DNA of 64,000 bases. It comes from Nissolia schottii (taxonomy: Eukaryota > Streptophyta > Magnoliopsida > Fabales > Fabaceae). Shown one piece after another: positions 33,717 through 46,930 of the stretch; the first letter of the stretch is position 1, and every line of letters starts with the position of its first letter. The notes under the pieces were generated by a model. It saw only the letters and a program-made list of their open reading frames with translations. It ran no database searches and was not told the DNA's origin. The DNA lies in NCBI GenBank assembly GCA_003254905.1, contig QANU01110956.1, positions 364,570 to 428,569 on the forward strand, written 5' to 3'. The position numbers and the translations under genes were made by a program.

Positions 33717-36700
33717 ATTTCTCTCTCTTTTTTATTCTATTTTACGTGTAAGTTTAAGTGTTCATCAAAAAAATATATGAAGTGTGGCTACCATAACATG
33801 CGGGTTGAATAGAAACATACTTGTGGAAAGGGATAATTTTAGTATTTTTTTTTTTTTAATGAAAGATACACTCTACACTTAAATCCTATGGAAACTTCAT
33901 TAATTACAAGAGACAGAATCGTTGATTTTGACCAAAAACTAATTTAGTTGAAACAAAGTTAACAAAACCGACAGTTTGTTCTCGCTTTTATCCTGATCGA
34001 TTACAATTAGATAGATTGGATTAGACAAAAAGCCTGAATCAAAGTTCTCTAAACTTGACCAGCCGCACCCTGGTTTGAACTTTCATAACCGCGTATGGAC
34101 AGTGTTTTGGATTTTATATTAAAAATTTACTTTGTTCACCATTGACTAAGTTTTATTTTTTTTCTCAATTACAAAACATATATGGAGGATTTATTTTCTT
34201 AAAAAAAATTATTTTTAAATAAAATATTACAACAATATTTTTTAAGAGTTTAATTACAATCCATTAATAGTATAAAGCAATTTTTACAAGGTTATCTAAT
34301 CAAATTTTGTCATATAAGTAAGAATAATTACTTTCTCCCACTATTAAAAAAGTTATTATATGAAATGATTTGATTGAAAAAAAAACTCTACACCGTCAGT
34401 GAATAGTAATTAAATTCATTGTTTAATTGATATGCGTTATAAATTTAAAAAGTTTTATATTGTTATTTAATCATATGCCGTTGTATGTGAGACTTTTAAA
34501 ATAATAGGTGTAAAACTTAATTACTTTTACTAATACGACAATACAATTTTTTTACGATAAATAAAATTTCATTTATAGGAAAACCTAACGGCACTTACAA
34601 ATTGAAAAAATACATTAGATTAAATGTAAATAAAAAGCAAAAATACTCTGCATTCTAAACTAACTCAGTCTCTGCTCTTTGCCCGAAAACTATCGATGTC
34701 TACACATCTTTCACATCAGAGACCAATACAAAAAATGTTGCAATTTGCAGAATGTATTACATCTCTTTTAGTCATAGATTCAATCACCTTTGTCATTTGC
34801 AACACCTTATAAAAGAAACAACCACAAAACATACCAACACAACCACGGGGGACATATACATAAAAATACGAGATAAGTCATTACAAGAAACAACAAATCC
34901 AGATATCTATGCTCAAGATCTAATATATTTAAGTCTTTTATTCAATAAAAACTTAAGCAATGAAAAATATATATAAAAAAATAATAGGGCTGCCACCAAA
35001 GAACAATGATGGCGGCCACCTTCTCTAATACTCACAAGCTAAGAATAAAAGAAAAATAGTAAGAGAAGAGGAAAAAAAATAAGGATTTAATACAACAATA
35101 CATGATTAAATTACAATATAAAATTCTTTTAATTAAGTGGTGTATAACAATTAAACTCTTACGACAAACTCATATACTAACACAGTATTTTACAAATTAA
35201 TGCTTGAGTTACCATTCACAAAATGTTTAGTTAGTTGAAGTAATTTGACACTTATTTTTTTAAACAATATTTTAAGTTTGAGTATTATGAATGAAATAAT
35301 TGGTGGTGATTTTTTTATCTTCATATATAGTAGATTGATCTAGTCCGAATAAAAATAAATGGAGTCCTATGTACTTTAGATATAAAGGTAAATAGTGATT
35401 TTGATCGAGTGTTACCCCAAGAACAACCTTTTTTTTGGGTGTAAACATTGAGCACTACCACATAGGCGTGCTTGGCATTGGAAGACAGAGAAAAACATTT
35501 GGTATCTTTAACATGCTTTCTCTCACCTATTATTCTCTTGTCTCTAACTACCTAATTTCCCCCCCCCCCCATAAACCCCCTCCCCTGATAAGGGGCCCTA
35601 ATCTCTCTCACTCATTTTCTATAATAACCTCAAATTCTGGCTAGCTTTTTCAGTCATGGACAAGAAAACGAAAACATCAACCACTAAACTGAAAGACTAA
35701 GAACACAGTCAAGTCAAGTTACAATTCAACATGTAATAACCAAAACTGATTTAACAGCCCAACAACAAAAGGTTGTTACACCCTACTCGCTACGTACTGC
35801 CTGATATTTATGATACATAGACACACAGCTGGGTATATTAATTAGAGACTGTGTTAGAATTGATAAATTCGGACAAAGAAAATTATATTCTCTTAATCAA
35901 ATTTTTAGAGTTGAGCTAGACTTTTATAAATTAAAATAATATTAAAATTTTAATGTACACTCTTTAACCCATATAACTTTGACATAATTATATATGGGAG
36001 CATAAACTCATTTAGATTGACTTAAAATGAAAGTACTTTAAAAAAAATTAGTGTTAAAATATAATTTTAAAAAAAACTAAAATACCACTTTTTTATTTTA
36101 AGTTGCGAATGCTCCACTTCGAAAAAAAAAAGTGGTAATATAAGTGATTTGTAGTAAAAATACCTTACAAATGAAAACAAAACTCTTAAATAAAAAAAAT
36201 GTCATATTATAAGAATTTAAATAAAAAAAACCAATTCAAACAAGCCAACAAGTGCTTAAACATGAGAGTATGTTACTACACGAGGCATATTTATTTTTAG
36301 GGTTTTGCTAACATACTTTAATTTAGGGTGAAAACTTGTTAAGGAATCAATAAGATATAACGCTATATATATTAAAAATAAAAAATATGAAGTATTTAAT
36401 GCATTTAAAATCTCAAAACATTATAATTTAAGTCTTAACGAGTGTCTTTAGAAAATTTGTTAGCTTATTAACCCTTCATTTCTAAATAAAAATTCATATA
36501 TTTTTAACACGTCATCTTACCAATTCTCTCTAAACACTTACAAAAAATACTTACAAAATAATTATCAAAGTAACCCTAACATCGATAGCAAAAATCGAAT
36601 TCGCGTCATTTTAAAATACAAAACGTTTTCTTGCTAAATGTATCAATTAACTTTGGTTAGACATATTTTTTCCCCGTATAAAAATATTTATGTCGACAAG

Positions 36701-37438
36701 CGATGAATATTAATATACGAATTTAATAGTGTGGACAAGGCAGGTAGGTAGGTGCAAGATATGGGAAAAGAAAGTGCCCCGTTATATCCGCACCATGCAC
36801 GTCGTCATTTGTCCCAACTAATTAATAGGTTAAATGTACCTTATTACGATTTTGATTATGATAACATGGCTGAACAGAAACACAGATTCGCTAAAGAATA
36901 GACAAGCAAGTACAAGAACGATACCCCAGAGAAATGCTTCCTTTATTTTGAAAGTAGAATTGTGAGTCATTATTATTTTTAAATTTTAAAATAAACTTAT
37001 TTAGTGTTTGAAAGTTTATATCATGAGTAATTTAGTGCCTCAACCTACCTCTGTTATGGTGTACATTAAATTCTACGTTAACATTGTCCATAATATGTAT
37101 CAAAATGACGTAGTTTAGAAGTTTAAACTAAATTAACCAAATTTAAAAACAAAAAACTTAAATTTATCTAATTAAAACCTTTAAAAAAATTTAAATCTTT
37201 GAGTCTTCTTTCTCATTCACACATTACACTCACTAAAATTGTGGCATACCACCTTAAACGTCATGTGAAAATGTTGTCATTTGTCTTGATAAATAAGCAA
37301 AAAGAATGATGTCACACTAATAAAAAGTGAGCGAATGATTAACATGACTCACGATCTACATTTTTAGAAACTAAATATATACTCATTTTAAAATTTAAGA
37401 ATTAAAGTGAACATTTCTCTAATAATAAATTCATTAAA
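33717..37438. other. Intergenic, AT-rich
   Basis: Contains a run of about a dozen C residues near 35559-35570 and many A/T runs. Short frames here have no recognisable domains. No promoter or RNA gene could be assigned. Confidence 0.5.
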
Positions 37439-37443
37439 ATTTC

Positions 37444-37842
37444 TCATAAAATGGCAAGAAGTTTGGTGAGGATTCCATTGATGGAATGAGAGATTTGCAG
37501 CATAACAAAAAAGAAAACTAAAGAAGAATAAAAATTGAAACTGAAACTGAAATTGAAGAGGAGTTCACTGAATTTGTTTTTGAATTATCAATACAAAAGT
37601 TTGGCTACAGATTACATCTCTATAGGCTTATATAGCCTTAAGCTATTGTTGCTTGATACAAGCTTTCCTAATAATAAACAACTGTAACTAACATCTCTAA
37701 CTAACAAACAAAAAGTAATAAACAGAGGAAATAGAATAGTAGTAATAGCAACAACAGAAAACTGATTTCAATTCAGTTATGCAGCAGCAAGCTTGAGCTT
37801 GTTGATCTTTACTTGTATGGCTAAATTTAGACTTTGGTGATA
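37444..37842 (-). repeat. Left (3') LTR of the 37-43 kb copia element
   Basis: 399 bp, matching 42744-43140 with about 8 percent differences and two small length differences. It begins 'tcataaaatggcaagaagtt' on the plus strand. Confidence 0.9.
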
Positions 37843-40800
37843 CCAGACCCCCAGGAAGCTGGCCAAAATAAATCAAGGAGGCCAAGCTTGGAGACCAAAT
37901 GAGTAAAAGGACCAGGATGCAGGCCTTTTGTAAACAGATCAGCTACTTGCTCTTTTGTGTTGATAGGCAACAAATGTATTAGGCCAAAGTTTAGCTTATC
38001 TTTAACCGTATGACAATCAATCTCAATATATTTAGTCCTCTCATGAAATATTGGATTTGTGGCAATATGTATGGTTGAGTCATTATCACAAAAAATTGCT
38101 ATAGGATCATCATGTTGTTGATGAAGATCATTCAACAAAAAATTCAACCATTGTGCCTCACATATGGCTGCTGCAAGAGACATGTATTCAGCTTCAGAAG
38201 AGCTCCTTGCCACTATTTGTTGTTTCTTACATTTCCATGATATTAGTGCCTTGCCTAGGAAGAAACAGAAACCAGAAATTGATCTCTTGGTATCTGCACA
38301 TGATGCCCAATCTGCATCAACAAATGCAGTAACTTTGAAATTGGAGGATGATGGAAAAAACTAGTCCTTTTGCAGGTGTTGTTTTGACATATTTCAGAAC
38401 CCTCATTGCTGTTGTATAATGCTCCATCATAGGCTTATCTAGGAATTGATTTAATTGACTAACAACATAGCCAAATCTGGTCTTGTGCTAGTTAGATACA
38501 AGAGCCTTCCAACCAACCTCCTATACTCTGAAGGGTTTGAATATAAACCACTTCCAGTCCTTTGTAACTTAATAGTGGGGTCACAGGGACTAGAAACTAG
38601 CCTAGCAGCCATCAATCCTGCACTTTGAATTAACTCCAATTCATACTTCCTTTGATAAAGAGCAATGCCCTCCTTAAACCTTGCTAACTCCATGCCTAAG
38701 AAATACTTGCAATCCCCTAGGTCTTTGATTGTGAATTTCTCATCAAGCATTTGCTTGAGACTATCAATTTCTTGCAAATTATTCCCTGTCATAAGAAGAT
38801 CATCTACATAAACTAGCACAATAGTAATAAGAGTTGAACCAATTTTCTTCTTTACAAACAAAGAATAGTTAGACTTGCTTTGGCTGAATCCTTGACCAAT
38901 CAAAGCATCTGTTAGCTTGAAATTCCATAGCCTACTTGCTTGCTTTAAGCCATATAAAGACTTTTGTAGCTTGCACGCCTTTCCTTTGCTTGCTTTATTT
39001 AGACCAGGAGGCAATTCCATGTATACTTCCTCATTGAGATCACCATGTAAAAATGCAATATTCACATTCAACTGCTTCAAATACCATCCTTTTATCGCTG
39101 TCAGGGCCAATACTAGCTGAATAATTGTCATATTTGCCACAAGACTAAAGGTCTCTATGTAGTCAAAGCCTTCTGTTTGTGTGTATCCCTTTGCAACCAA
39201 TCTTGCCTTATGCCTCTCAATAGTTCCATCTGGTTTATACTTGATTTTGAATACCCATTATCAGTTAATGGCCTTTTGTCCAAGAGGCAAATCAGTGATG
39301 ATCATTCATGTCTTTGTCCTTTCTAAAGCATCTAATTCTGCTTGTATTGCGTCTTGCCAACACTTATGAACCATAGCAGCCTTGTATGACTGAGGCTCAT
39401 TTTTAGTAGTGATGGCTAAAGTAAACTTTTTAAAACCTGGCTTAAGACTATATGAAAGAAATTTAAACAATGGATATGAGATACCTGCTGAATCTGATAC
39501 TACTGAATCACCATTTGAGCTCAATTGACAATGATAGTCCTTCAAATATGAAGGAGGCCTTTTAATCCTTTGAGACTGCCTTGTACCATACTCACCATGT
39601 TGTTCTTGCTCCTGTGACAGAATTTCAGGCTGCAACACTTAGTTATTTGGCATATCCTAATTGTTTTCATTAGTATGAAGATAAATGTAGTTTTCAGGAT
39701 AGTAGAAATTGGGTTGTACATCAGTTGTTGCAGGACTAGTGTCATTATGGACACTATCTTGAGAATTCTAAGTAGAAAGGTCAGCAAGCCATGTTTCCAT
39801 AAGGGATTGATGCCATTTATTATTGGAACTGTTATTGCCTTTTGAGGGACCCTCACTAACTTGACCAGCAATCAAGTCACCATTTTTCTTATAAGGAAAT
39901 ATTACCTCATAAAAAATAACATTTCTAGAAACAAATATTCCTTTATTATGCAAATCAAATAAAACAAAACCCTTTGTTCCCTTATGAAAGCCTAGAAAGA
40001 CACATTGCCTAGCCCTGTAATCAAACTTTTTTCTATTTGCCAAGATATTTGATGCATAACATAGGGAACCAAACACTCTCAAATGCTCCAAAGTAGGTAA
40101 CTTGTGATGCAAGATCTCATAAGGTGTCTTATTCTCAAGCTTAGTGCTTGGAATTCTGTTTATGAGAAAAATAGAATGACTGACAACATAACTCCAAAAA
40201 CAAAGAGGCATATTTGATTGAAACACCAATGATCTTGCCATAGCTAAGATGGTTTGGTGCTTTCTCTTAACTACCCCCTTCTGTTGAGGTGTCTCTACAC
40301 AAGATGTTTGATGCATAATTCCATTTTGAAAATAAAAATCCTTTATGCAAAATTCCTTTCCATTATTTAATCTCACAATTTTGACTATAGCATCAAACTG
40401 CACTTGAACCATTTTTATAAAAGACTGCAAATGGCATCTAGCCTCACATTTTTGTCTCATGAAAAAAATAAAATCTAAGTGAACCTAGACTTGTCATCCA
40501 CACTAGTAATGAAATATTTATGACCAAAAATAGATGGAACATGAAAGGGACCCCATATATCAACATGTATCAAATCAAAGCATTTCTCTGTCTTTATAGA
40601 GCTAAGAGAAAAAGATAATTTCTTCATTTTTGCATAATGACAAGTCTCACAATATGAACTAAGATTCTTACAATTGAAAAAAGGAAAATTCTTATGCAAA
40701 TATGCATTTTATCAAGTGGAATATGACCTAGTCTATTGTGCCATAATTGTGATTCTAATTCTTTTATATGAGCACTACAAACAGTTGCAGGCTATACTAT

Positions 40801-42743
40801 ACTGGTGGACAATCTCTCTGGATCTTTTAGCTTCATTGTATATAGCCCCCCGTTGTGATCAACAGTACCAATCATCTTCATGGTACTCCTATCCTGTATA
40901 ACACATTTTTCAGGATAAAAGACCAGTAAACAATGTAAATTTCTAGTTAATTTTTATATAGAAATCAGATTAAATGAAAATTGTGGAATATAAAGCACAT
41001 TAGTCAAGCAAAAATCATTGGAGAATAGAATTGTCCCTGCATATTCAATTATTACATTACTTGCATCAGGTAGCTTGACATATACAGGGGAAATTCTTTT
41101 GTAAGAATTGAAATTTGACATAGAAGGACAAACATGATCAGTTGCCCCCTGTGTCTATAACCAGTCTTGTGTTTCTAAAGCTTTGCATCTCAAGATGCAA
41201 CTCAAAGTTACAGAACTTATACCCGGTGCTTGAACACTAGTGTTCAAAGGCACTGATTTTGTACGGATAGTGCTCACAGCATTGATCGTATGGGAACTTT
41301 GCTGTTGTAACTCAGTTTGCTTCAGAATAGCCAAGATTTGTTTCTGTTGTTCCTTTGTAAGAGCACCACATAATTCTTCTTAATCTTTATCCTTGGTTTT
41401 TACATCAAAACCGTTGCCTTTTGTTCCTTCAATAGAGATTTATGTTCTACAGAAATTGACTATGTTGTTATGCCATCTATTGTGTGGTAGAGGCTTAATG
41501 TGAGGTGGATAGCCATGCTTTCCCCAACACTGATCAACATTATGACCATATTTCTTGCAAAAAGCACAATATGGCCTTCCTCTCCCAACAGTACTTTCAG
41601 AACCTGAACCTCTTCCTCTTCCATTCCTGCCATCACATCTTCCTCCTCTACCTCTTCCGCGCCCACTTCTTTCATTCTTATTTTTAGAAATACTTGTCTC
41701 TGATGCAACATTAATATTAAATAGAGTCATTGATGTTGAATTCTCACCTATCATTTGCCTTTCTTGTTGTGTGAGCATAGAAAAAGTAGTGTTGAGGTCT
41801 GGCATGGGCTTTATCATCATTACTTGAGATCTAACTTGGCTATATTGTTCCTTGAGACCCCTTAGAAATCTGATCAAATAGTCATTCTTCCTGTATTCTC
41901 TAACAATACCTAGACCACATTGACATGGATTATTGCATTAGCAACCAGGAATTAGTCTAAAATTGTCCATCTCTTCCCAAATAGACTTTAATCTTATGAA
42001 ATAAGAAGTAATACTCATGTCTCCTTGTTTGATGGAGAAAAGCTCTTCTAGTAAGACAACAATTCTGAATTCATCACGTTGATAGTACCTTTGTTTGAGA
42101 TCTACAACAGATAAGCCTCTTCAATCCAAAATACACTATTTTGAATTTCAGGACTTAGTGAGGCATTGATCCATGACAAAATGTATGTATTACATCCATC
42201 CCATGGTTCATACATTAGATCATCTTGTGAGGGTTTCATGATTGAACCATCAATGAATTTCAATTTATTCTTGGATTTCAAGGCCAATTTCATACCTCTT
42301 GACCAAGTATGATAATTGCGAGGTGTCAAGGTTATGGAAATCAAGGAGGATGCAGGATTTTATCCAGGATGTAGAAAATAAGGATTCATAGGATTGGAAA
42401 GGAAATTTTGATTCTGACTCATACCTTGTAGAAATCTTCCTGAAGAGACATTGTGCTGTGAGTCTCTTATGCTATCATGATTCTGATGATTCAAATCATG
42501 CTACGCTTGATGATTGGACTAAGCTGAATTCTCATTATGATCATCCATTGTTCAAGTTCTTGATGTGGATTTGATGAATACGATGCAAGAAAGTAGAATT
42601 TGCTAATGAATTCGATTGAAATACTGAATACTGATGGTTTGTTCGAAAAATAAGAACAACTATCAAAGTTTGTGATCAATCTTGACTCCTCAATTGATCA
42701 TGTTGGCATAACAGAACTCCTTCAAAAAGGAGCTCTGATACCA

Positions 42744-43140
42744 TCATAAAATGGGAAGAAGTTTGGTGAGGATTCTATTGATGGAATGAGAGATTTGCAG
42801 CATAACAGAAAAGAAAACTGAAGAAGAATAAAAGCTGAAACTAAAATTGAAGAGGAGTTCACTGAATTTGTCTCTGAATTTTCAATACAAAAGCTTGGCT
42901 ACATATTACATCTCGATAGGCTTATATAGCCTTCAACTATTGTTGCTTGTGATACAAGCTTTCCTAATAATAAACAACTGTAACTAACAGTTCTAACTAA
43001 CAAACAAAAAACAGAATAAACAAGGAAAACAAAATAGTAGTAACAGCAACAACAAAAAACTGATTTCAATTCAGTTATGCAGCAACAAGCTTGAACTTGT
43101 TGATCTTTTCTTGTATGGCTAAATTTAGACTTGGGTGAGA
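42744..43140 (-). repeat. Right (5') LTR of the 37-43 kb copia element
   Basis: 397 bp partner of 37444-37842. The primer binding site abuts its left edge. Confidence 0.9.
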
Positions 43141-43145
43141 GTTTC

Positions 43146-44432
43146 ACGATGCTTGAGTCATACAAGACACATCTCATTAAAAAGCAAAAGACGTGTACAG
43201 AGAAAGTCAACCAATCAACAATTCCACTCTGCCTTTGACTAGCATGCACAGTACTATAGAGAAGAAGTAAAGCATAATGTTGGTGAATTATGTACTCAGG
43301 AATATTTGTTCACATTTATAAGCCTAGCTATATTTAATTTGTTAATTTTGTAAAAAGGAAACACATAAGGACATAGGTTGTAAGTTTCTGTCTTCCCCTT
43401 TACGGCGAATTGAATGTACATTCATATTGTATATTATATTATATATTATATTATCCTATAGCCTTTAAGTATAGATAATTAAATATATAATAATTAAGTA
43501 AGGCATATAACGTTGTGTAGCTAAGATATCTAGTGAAGGGCCGTTTTGAGATTTTCACCTAAATAAATCTGAATATGAAAGTGGGTACATGGAATATGGA
43601 GTAGTGCATGCCTGAAGAAAAAAAGTAGCATATATATTGGAAGATCAAAATGATTAATCAGACCAATCATTGTTCTGTTTAGCTAAGACCCAAGAATTTA
43701 ATAAGGCAGTCGGCATATGAACTTGCCATGCGTGGGGCCGTTTCGAATATATTAATGAGTCTAATTACTTTGTACTAATAATGTATGATTTAATTAAATA
43801 TTGTCACATAAATAAAAATAGTTGACTCACTTATGTTAATACATATGAAAATCCTAAACCTTAAATTTTACACTAATATTAGTGCATATCAAAGAAAATT
43901 AATTGTTTCCTTGACATGCACTAATATTTGTTGAATTAATGGTCACAACTACAAGACTCACTAGTGAAGAGCATGCGTAGCTTGCCACTCAGATTCAAAA
44001 TAAATAGCTATAAAAATATATTTTTAGCTGAATGAGAGCTCAACAAAAACCCAAAAGTCAGGATGAGATTGAATGGCTAAGAAAATATAATTAAGTTAAA
44101 ATGATAATTGATCGATTTTTTTTTCTCCTTCTTTTGTCTTCTTCTTCAATTTGCTTGCTAATAAGAGGAGTGCAGTAATTGGTAAGGAGTCTCCTTTTGT
44201 GCCATATAAGCGTAGGGCCGAATCACAACATAGGGCAGTGTCCTTTCTACATTCAAAATAAGATCTTTTGATGGTACAAATTAAATTCACCTTCACTATA
44301 ACAAATCATGGTATTTATGCCACGAGTTCAAATCCGATACTCGATAATTTCTTCAACTTGCAGGATATTGTGTACATCTATCTTCCTCGTATTCAGTTAG
44401 TTGACAGCCTCGTGCATCATCTGGTCACTCTT

Positions 44433-44466
<34 letters not shown>

Positions 44467-44613
44467 AGAAACCATACATTATATACACAATCCCCCTTTA
44501 CCCAATAGTACTTAAATTACAAGAAGAAACCCTAATATGACTAACCTAGCTAAAAATTTTAAAAGGACTTCAATTATATAATTGTAGCATATAGATAATG
44601 TAATTGAAAATCA
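43146..44613. other. Intergenic, 3' of the LOB-domain gene
   Basis: AT-rich, with a (TA)n microsatellite at 44436-44464. A phrase 'cacgagttcaaatccgat' near 44320 resembles a box B and may be a SINE trace, but no bounded element is seen. The right end probably holds the LOB gene 3' untranslated region. Confidence 0.45.
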
Positions 44614-45114
44614 TCACATATTGTCATTGTTCCAAGTAGAATGGTAATTATAGAAACCATGAGAGGAACCTCCTTCACCCATATTCCTTGATCTCCCAGC
44701 AGATTGACCAGTACTTGGCACCATTTCATTATTATTATTATTATTATTATTACTACCACCACCAGCACAAGTAAAACGCATCAAATCAGCATTTGTTGCA
44801 TCAAGCTCCTTCTGGAGCCTAATCACTTGCCTCTGGAGCACTGAGATGGCGCCAACGCAGCCATAGACCGGATCCTTGATCCGCGCCTCGGCTTCATAGG
44901 CCAACGAGTTCACGGCGTCCTCCCTTTGGTGGGGTTGGACCTCGTTGAGGAGCTTGCTCACGTTGCTCGCACCAAATATCTTGTGGACGTTGGCGAACTT
45001 TTGAGGCTCCTCAGGCGGGAAATACGGTGCGAAAATGCAATCCGGCAAGCACTTCCTCCTTAGGAACTTGCAGGCAGCACATGGCGAGTTAGAGTAGCTA
45101 GAAGAGGAGGCCAT
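44614..45114 (-). CDS. Class I LOB-domain (LBD) transcription factor
   Basis: The 166-residue protein carries a complete LOB domain. The zinc-binding C block CX2CX6CX3C is at C12, C15, C22 and C26. The GAS block (about residues 39-87) contains FANVHKIFGASNVSKLLNE and ends near DPVYGCVG. A class I leucine-rich coiled coil (VLQRQVIRLQKELDATNADL) follows at about 93-113. These factors bind GCGGCG-type sites and set lateral organ boundaries. The N-terminal MASSSSYSNSPCAACKFLRRKC and the C-terminal 'WNN' motif most resemble LOB itself or LBD25, not AS2. The C-terminal region carries eight consecutive Asn residues encoded by an (ATT)n-type microsatellite (44728-44750). The coding part has no intron. 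The exact orthologue is not decided. Confidence 0.94.
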   Translation of the reverse strand: MASSSSYSNSPCAACKFLRRKCLPDCIFAPYFPPEEPQKFANVHKIFGASNVSKLLNEVQPHQREDAVNSLAYEAEARIKDPVYGCVGAISVLQRQVIRLQKELDATNADLMRFTCAGGGSNNNNNNNNEMVPSTGQSAGRSRNMGEGGSSHGFYNYHSTWNNDNM

Positions 45115-46930
45115 GTATCGATCGATCTTCGCTCGCTAGCTCACAATCTAGAACCAAATCAATATCTATCAAATTTGAACTTGACATTAATATTTTAATC
45201 AACTATCTATATTAGCCACCCAAAAAAATATATGTAATTAGAATATTTTACAAAAAATCACGATAATGGTCAGATGAGATACAGTGGTGAAATGCATTAT
45301 TAATTATTTTATATCATTTTCACACTTACTAATGATTAGTTTAGAGCAAATTAAGCCTAAATCTAATCTCCGATATTTTGCATGTTTCACTTGTTTGAGA
45401 TTGACGAGTTGAAAATGTTCACCTCATAATAATAGCATAAAAGCTATCGCATAAGGGAAAACTAACAATTTTTATTCATTCATTAATAGCTTATATAAAT
45501 TTTTAGTATCTAATAAATTACAATTTTTTACTTTTACATTTGCACAGAGGAAAACTTACATGCACATAGACAAACAAATCAAACAACTAAACCCAACATT
45601 ACCACAAAAAGTCAACAAATATATATATATGCATAGCATCAAACCATATTAAAAACACCTAAAGTTTTATACATACAAAATTCATCTTAGCTTAATTAAT
45701 TGCATATAGTGATCATCCATTAATCAGAATTCACTCTTTTAATAGTGTTAATTTCCATGAACATGTTTTATCAATTCTTGATAGTTAGATATATATAAGA
45801 ACGGTACTATACATACTATTCAAGTTTCGGTTACTTTTTGTGCCTAAGCAGTCTTTATTGATTCTGATCGTGCAACTATTCATCCTAGATTCTCATACTG
45901 AACCTACCCAGAACCCTTTTTTACTTTGGCCAAAAGGAAGAGGGAGGAAATTTAATTAGAATATATATAAAATAAGTATTGTGTGTGATGAAATTTTAGT
46001 GCTAAGTTTTCTTCTAGTTCATATATATTTCTAATTTTCCTCAATTTTCTAGGTTTTTTTATCTTCCTGATCCACCCTAGCTAGGTCTAGGCTTTGTGTG
46101 AGATGTTTCAATTGGAAAAATGGCTAAGAGGGACAAGAAAGGTGCACCTAGCAGCAGATTGGACATAATATGTGGAAGTTTTCTCAATTTTCAACTCCTT
46201 ATGTCGGATGGTACATACACCTTTAATATTTCACCCCCCCCCCACCCCAAAAAAATTTTCAAAAAAGAAAAATGAAATTCAAAAACAAGAAACCATGATC
46301 AAATTAAAACCTTATAACATTAATTTACTAGGAAGATTAATTAAACACCAATCACAAACTAGAGAAAGGACATATATATAATTGGGGGGAAAAAAAAACC
46401 ATACCTTTGTATAAAGCTAGCTAGGCTTATGTTTTTTGAACAAATATGTGTAAAAATTTTGATCATTACCTTTTCTTTTCTTCTTCCTTAGTGTAGAAGG
46501 CTATAATATAGCCCTTGTTGTTCAAGATCTATTCTTCAATAGTGTGAATGAAAGAGAAGTTTTGCAACAACACCACCAAAGATGAGAAAGAGAGATCAGA
46601 GATCGATAGAGAATTTCTTGGGAATTTAATTATACACTATTGGATGTGAGAGTTCATGAAGATGAGGAGAGGGGGAGAAACCCTAGTTAGTTTTATTTCG
46701 CAGGACAAGATGAGAGAAAACCGCAATAACAGTGACAACAGAATGATAAAGGTGAGATGAGAGAGTGTAGGGAGGCAAAGAGCATTTCTGGTGATGAGTG
46801 TGAGTGTGAGTGTGAGTGTGAGTGTGAGAGAGAGAATTGGAAAGGAAAAGAAAAGGGCAAAAGACAAGGTGCAATAAATGGAGGTGTGATAAAGAAATGA
46901 CTATGACACAACCCTTTATAATAATATCAT
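45115..46930 (-). promoter_or_regulatory. LOB-domain gene leader, probable leader intron and promoter
   Basis: On the minus strand a donor-like 'aaaggtatgg' near 46400-46408 and an acceptor-like 'ggttctag' near 45148 would bound an intron of about 1.25 kb in the 5' leader, ending some 33 bp before the ATG. LBD genes often have such leader introns. A TATA-like 'tataaagg' on the minus strand lies at 46913-46920. Between them, at 46796-46836, is a (GAGTGT)n and (GA)n microsatellite that would sit in the leader. All of this is inferred from sequence pattern alone. Confidence 0.4.

Larger units (their letters stand above)
37444..43140 (-). mobile_element. Ty1/copia LTR retrotransposon (fossil), older copy
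   Basis: The element is 5.7 kb with LTRs of nearly 400 bp. The flanks are 'atttc' (37439-37443) and 'gtttc' (43141-43145), a target duplication with one difference. The initiator tRNA-Met primer site (complement of 'gctctgatacca', 42732-42743) lies just inside the right LTR, and a polypurine tract (cctgggggtctgg on the minus strand) just inside the left. Leftward the order is gag with a CX2CX4HX4C knuckle (about 42.3-41.4 kb), a protease region, integrase (about 40.7-39.8), reverse transcriptase with YVDDLLMTG (about 39.3-38.4) and RNase H (about 38.2-37.8). It is broken in several places. The LTRs differ by about 8 percent, or roughly three million years at 1.3e-8 per site per year. Its LTRs do not resemble those of the element in RST1, so it is a different family. 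Confidence 0.92.
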
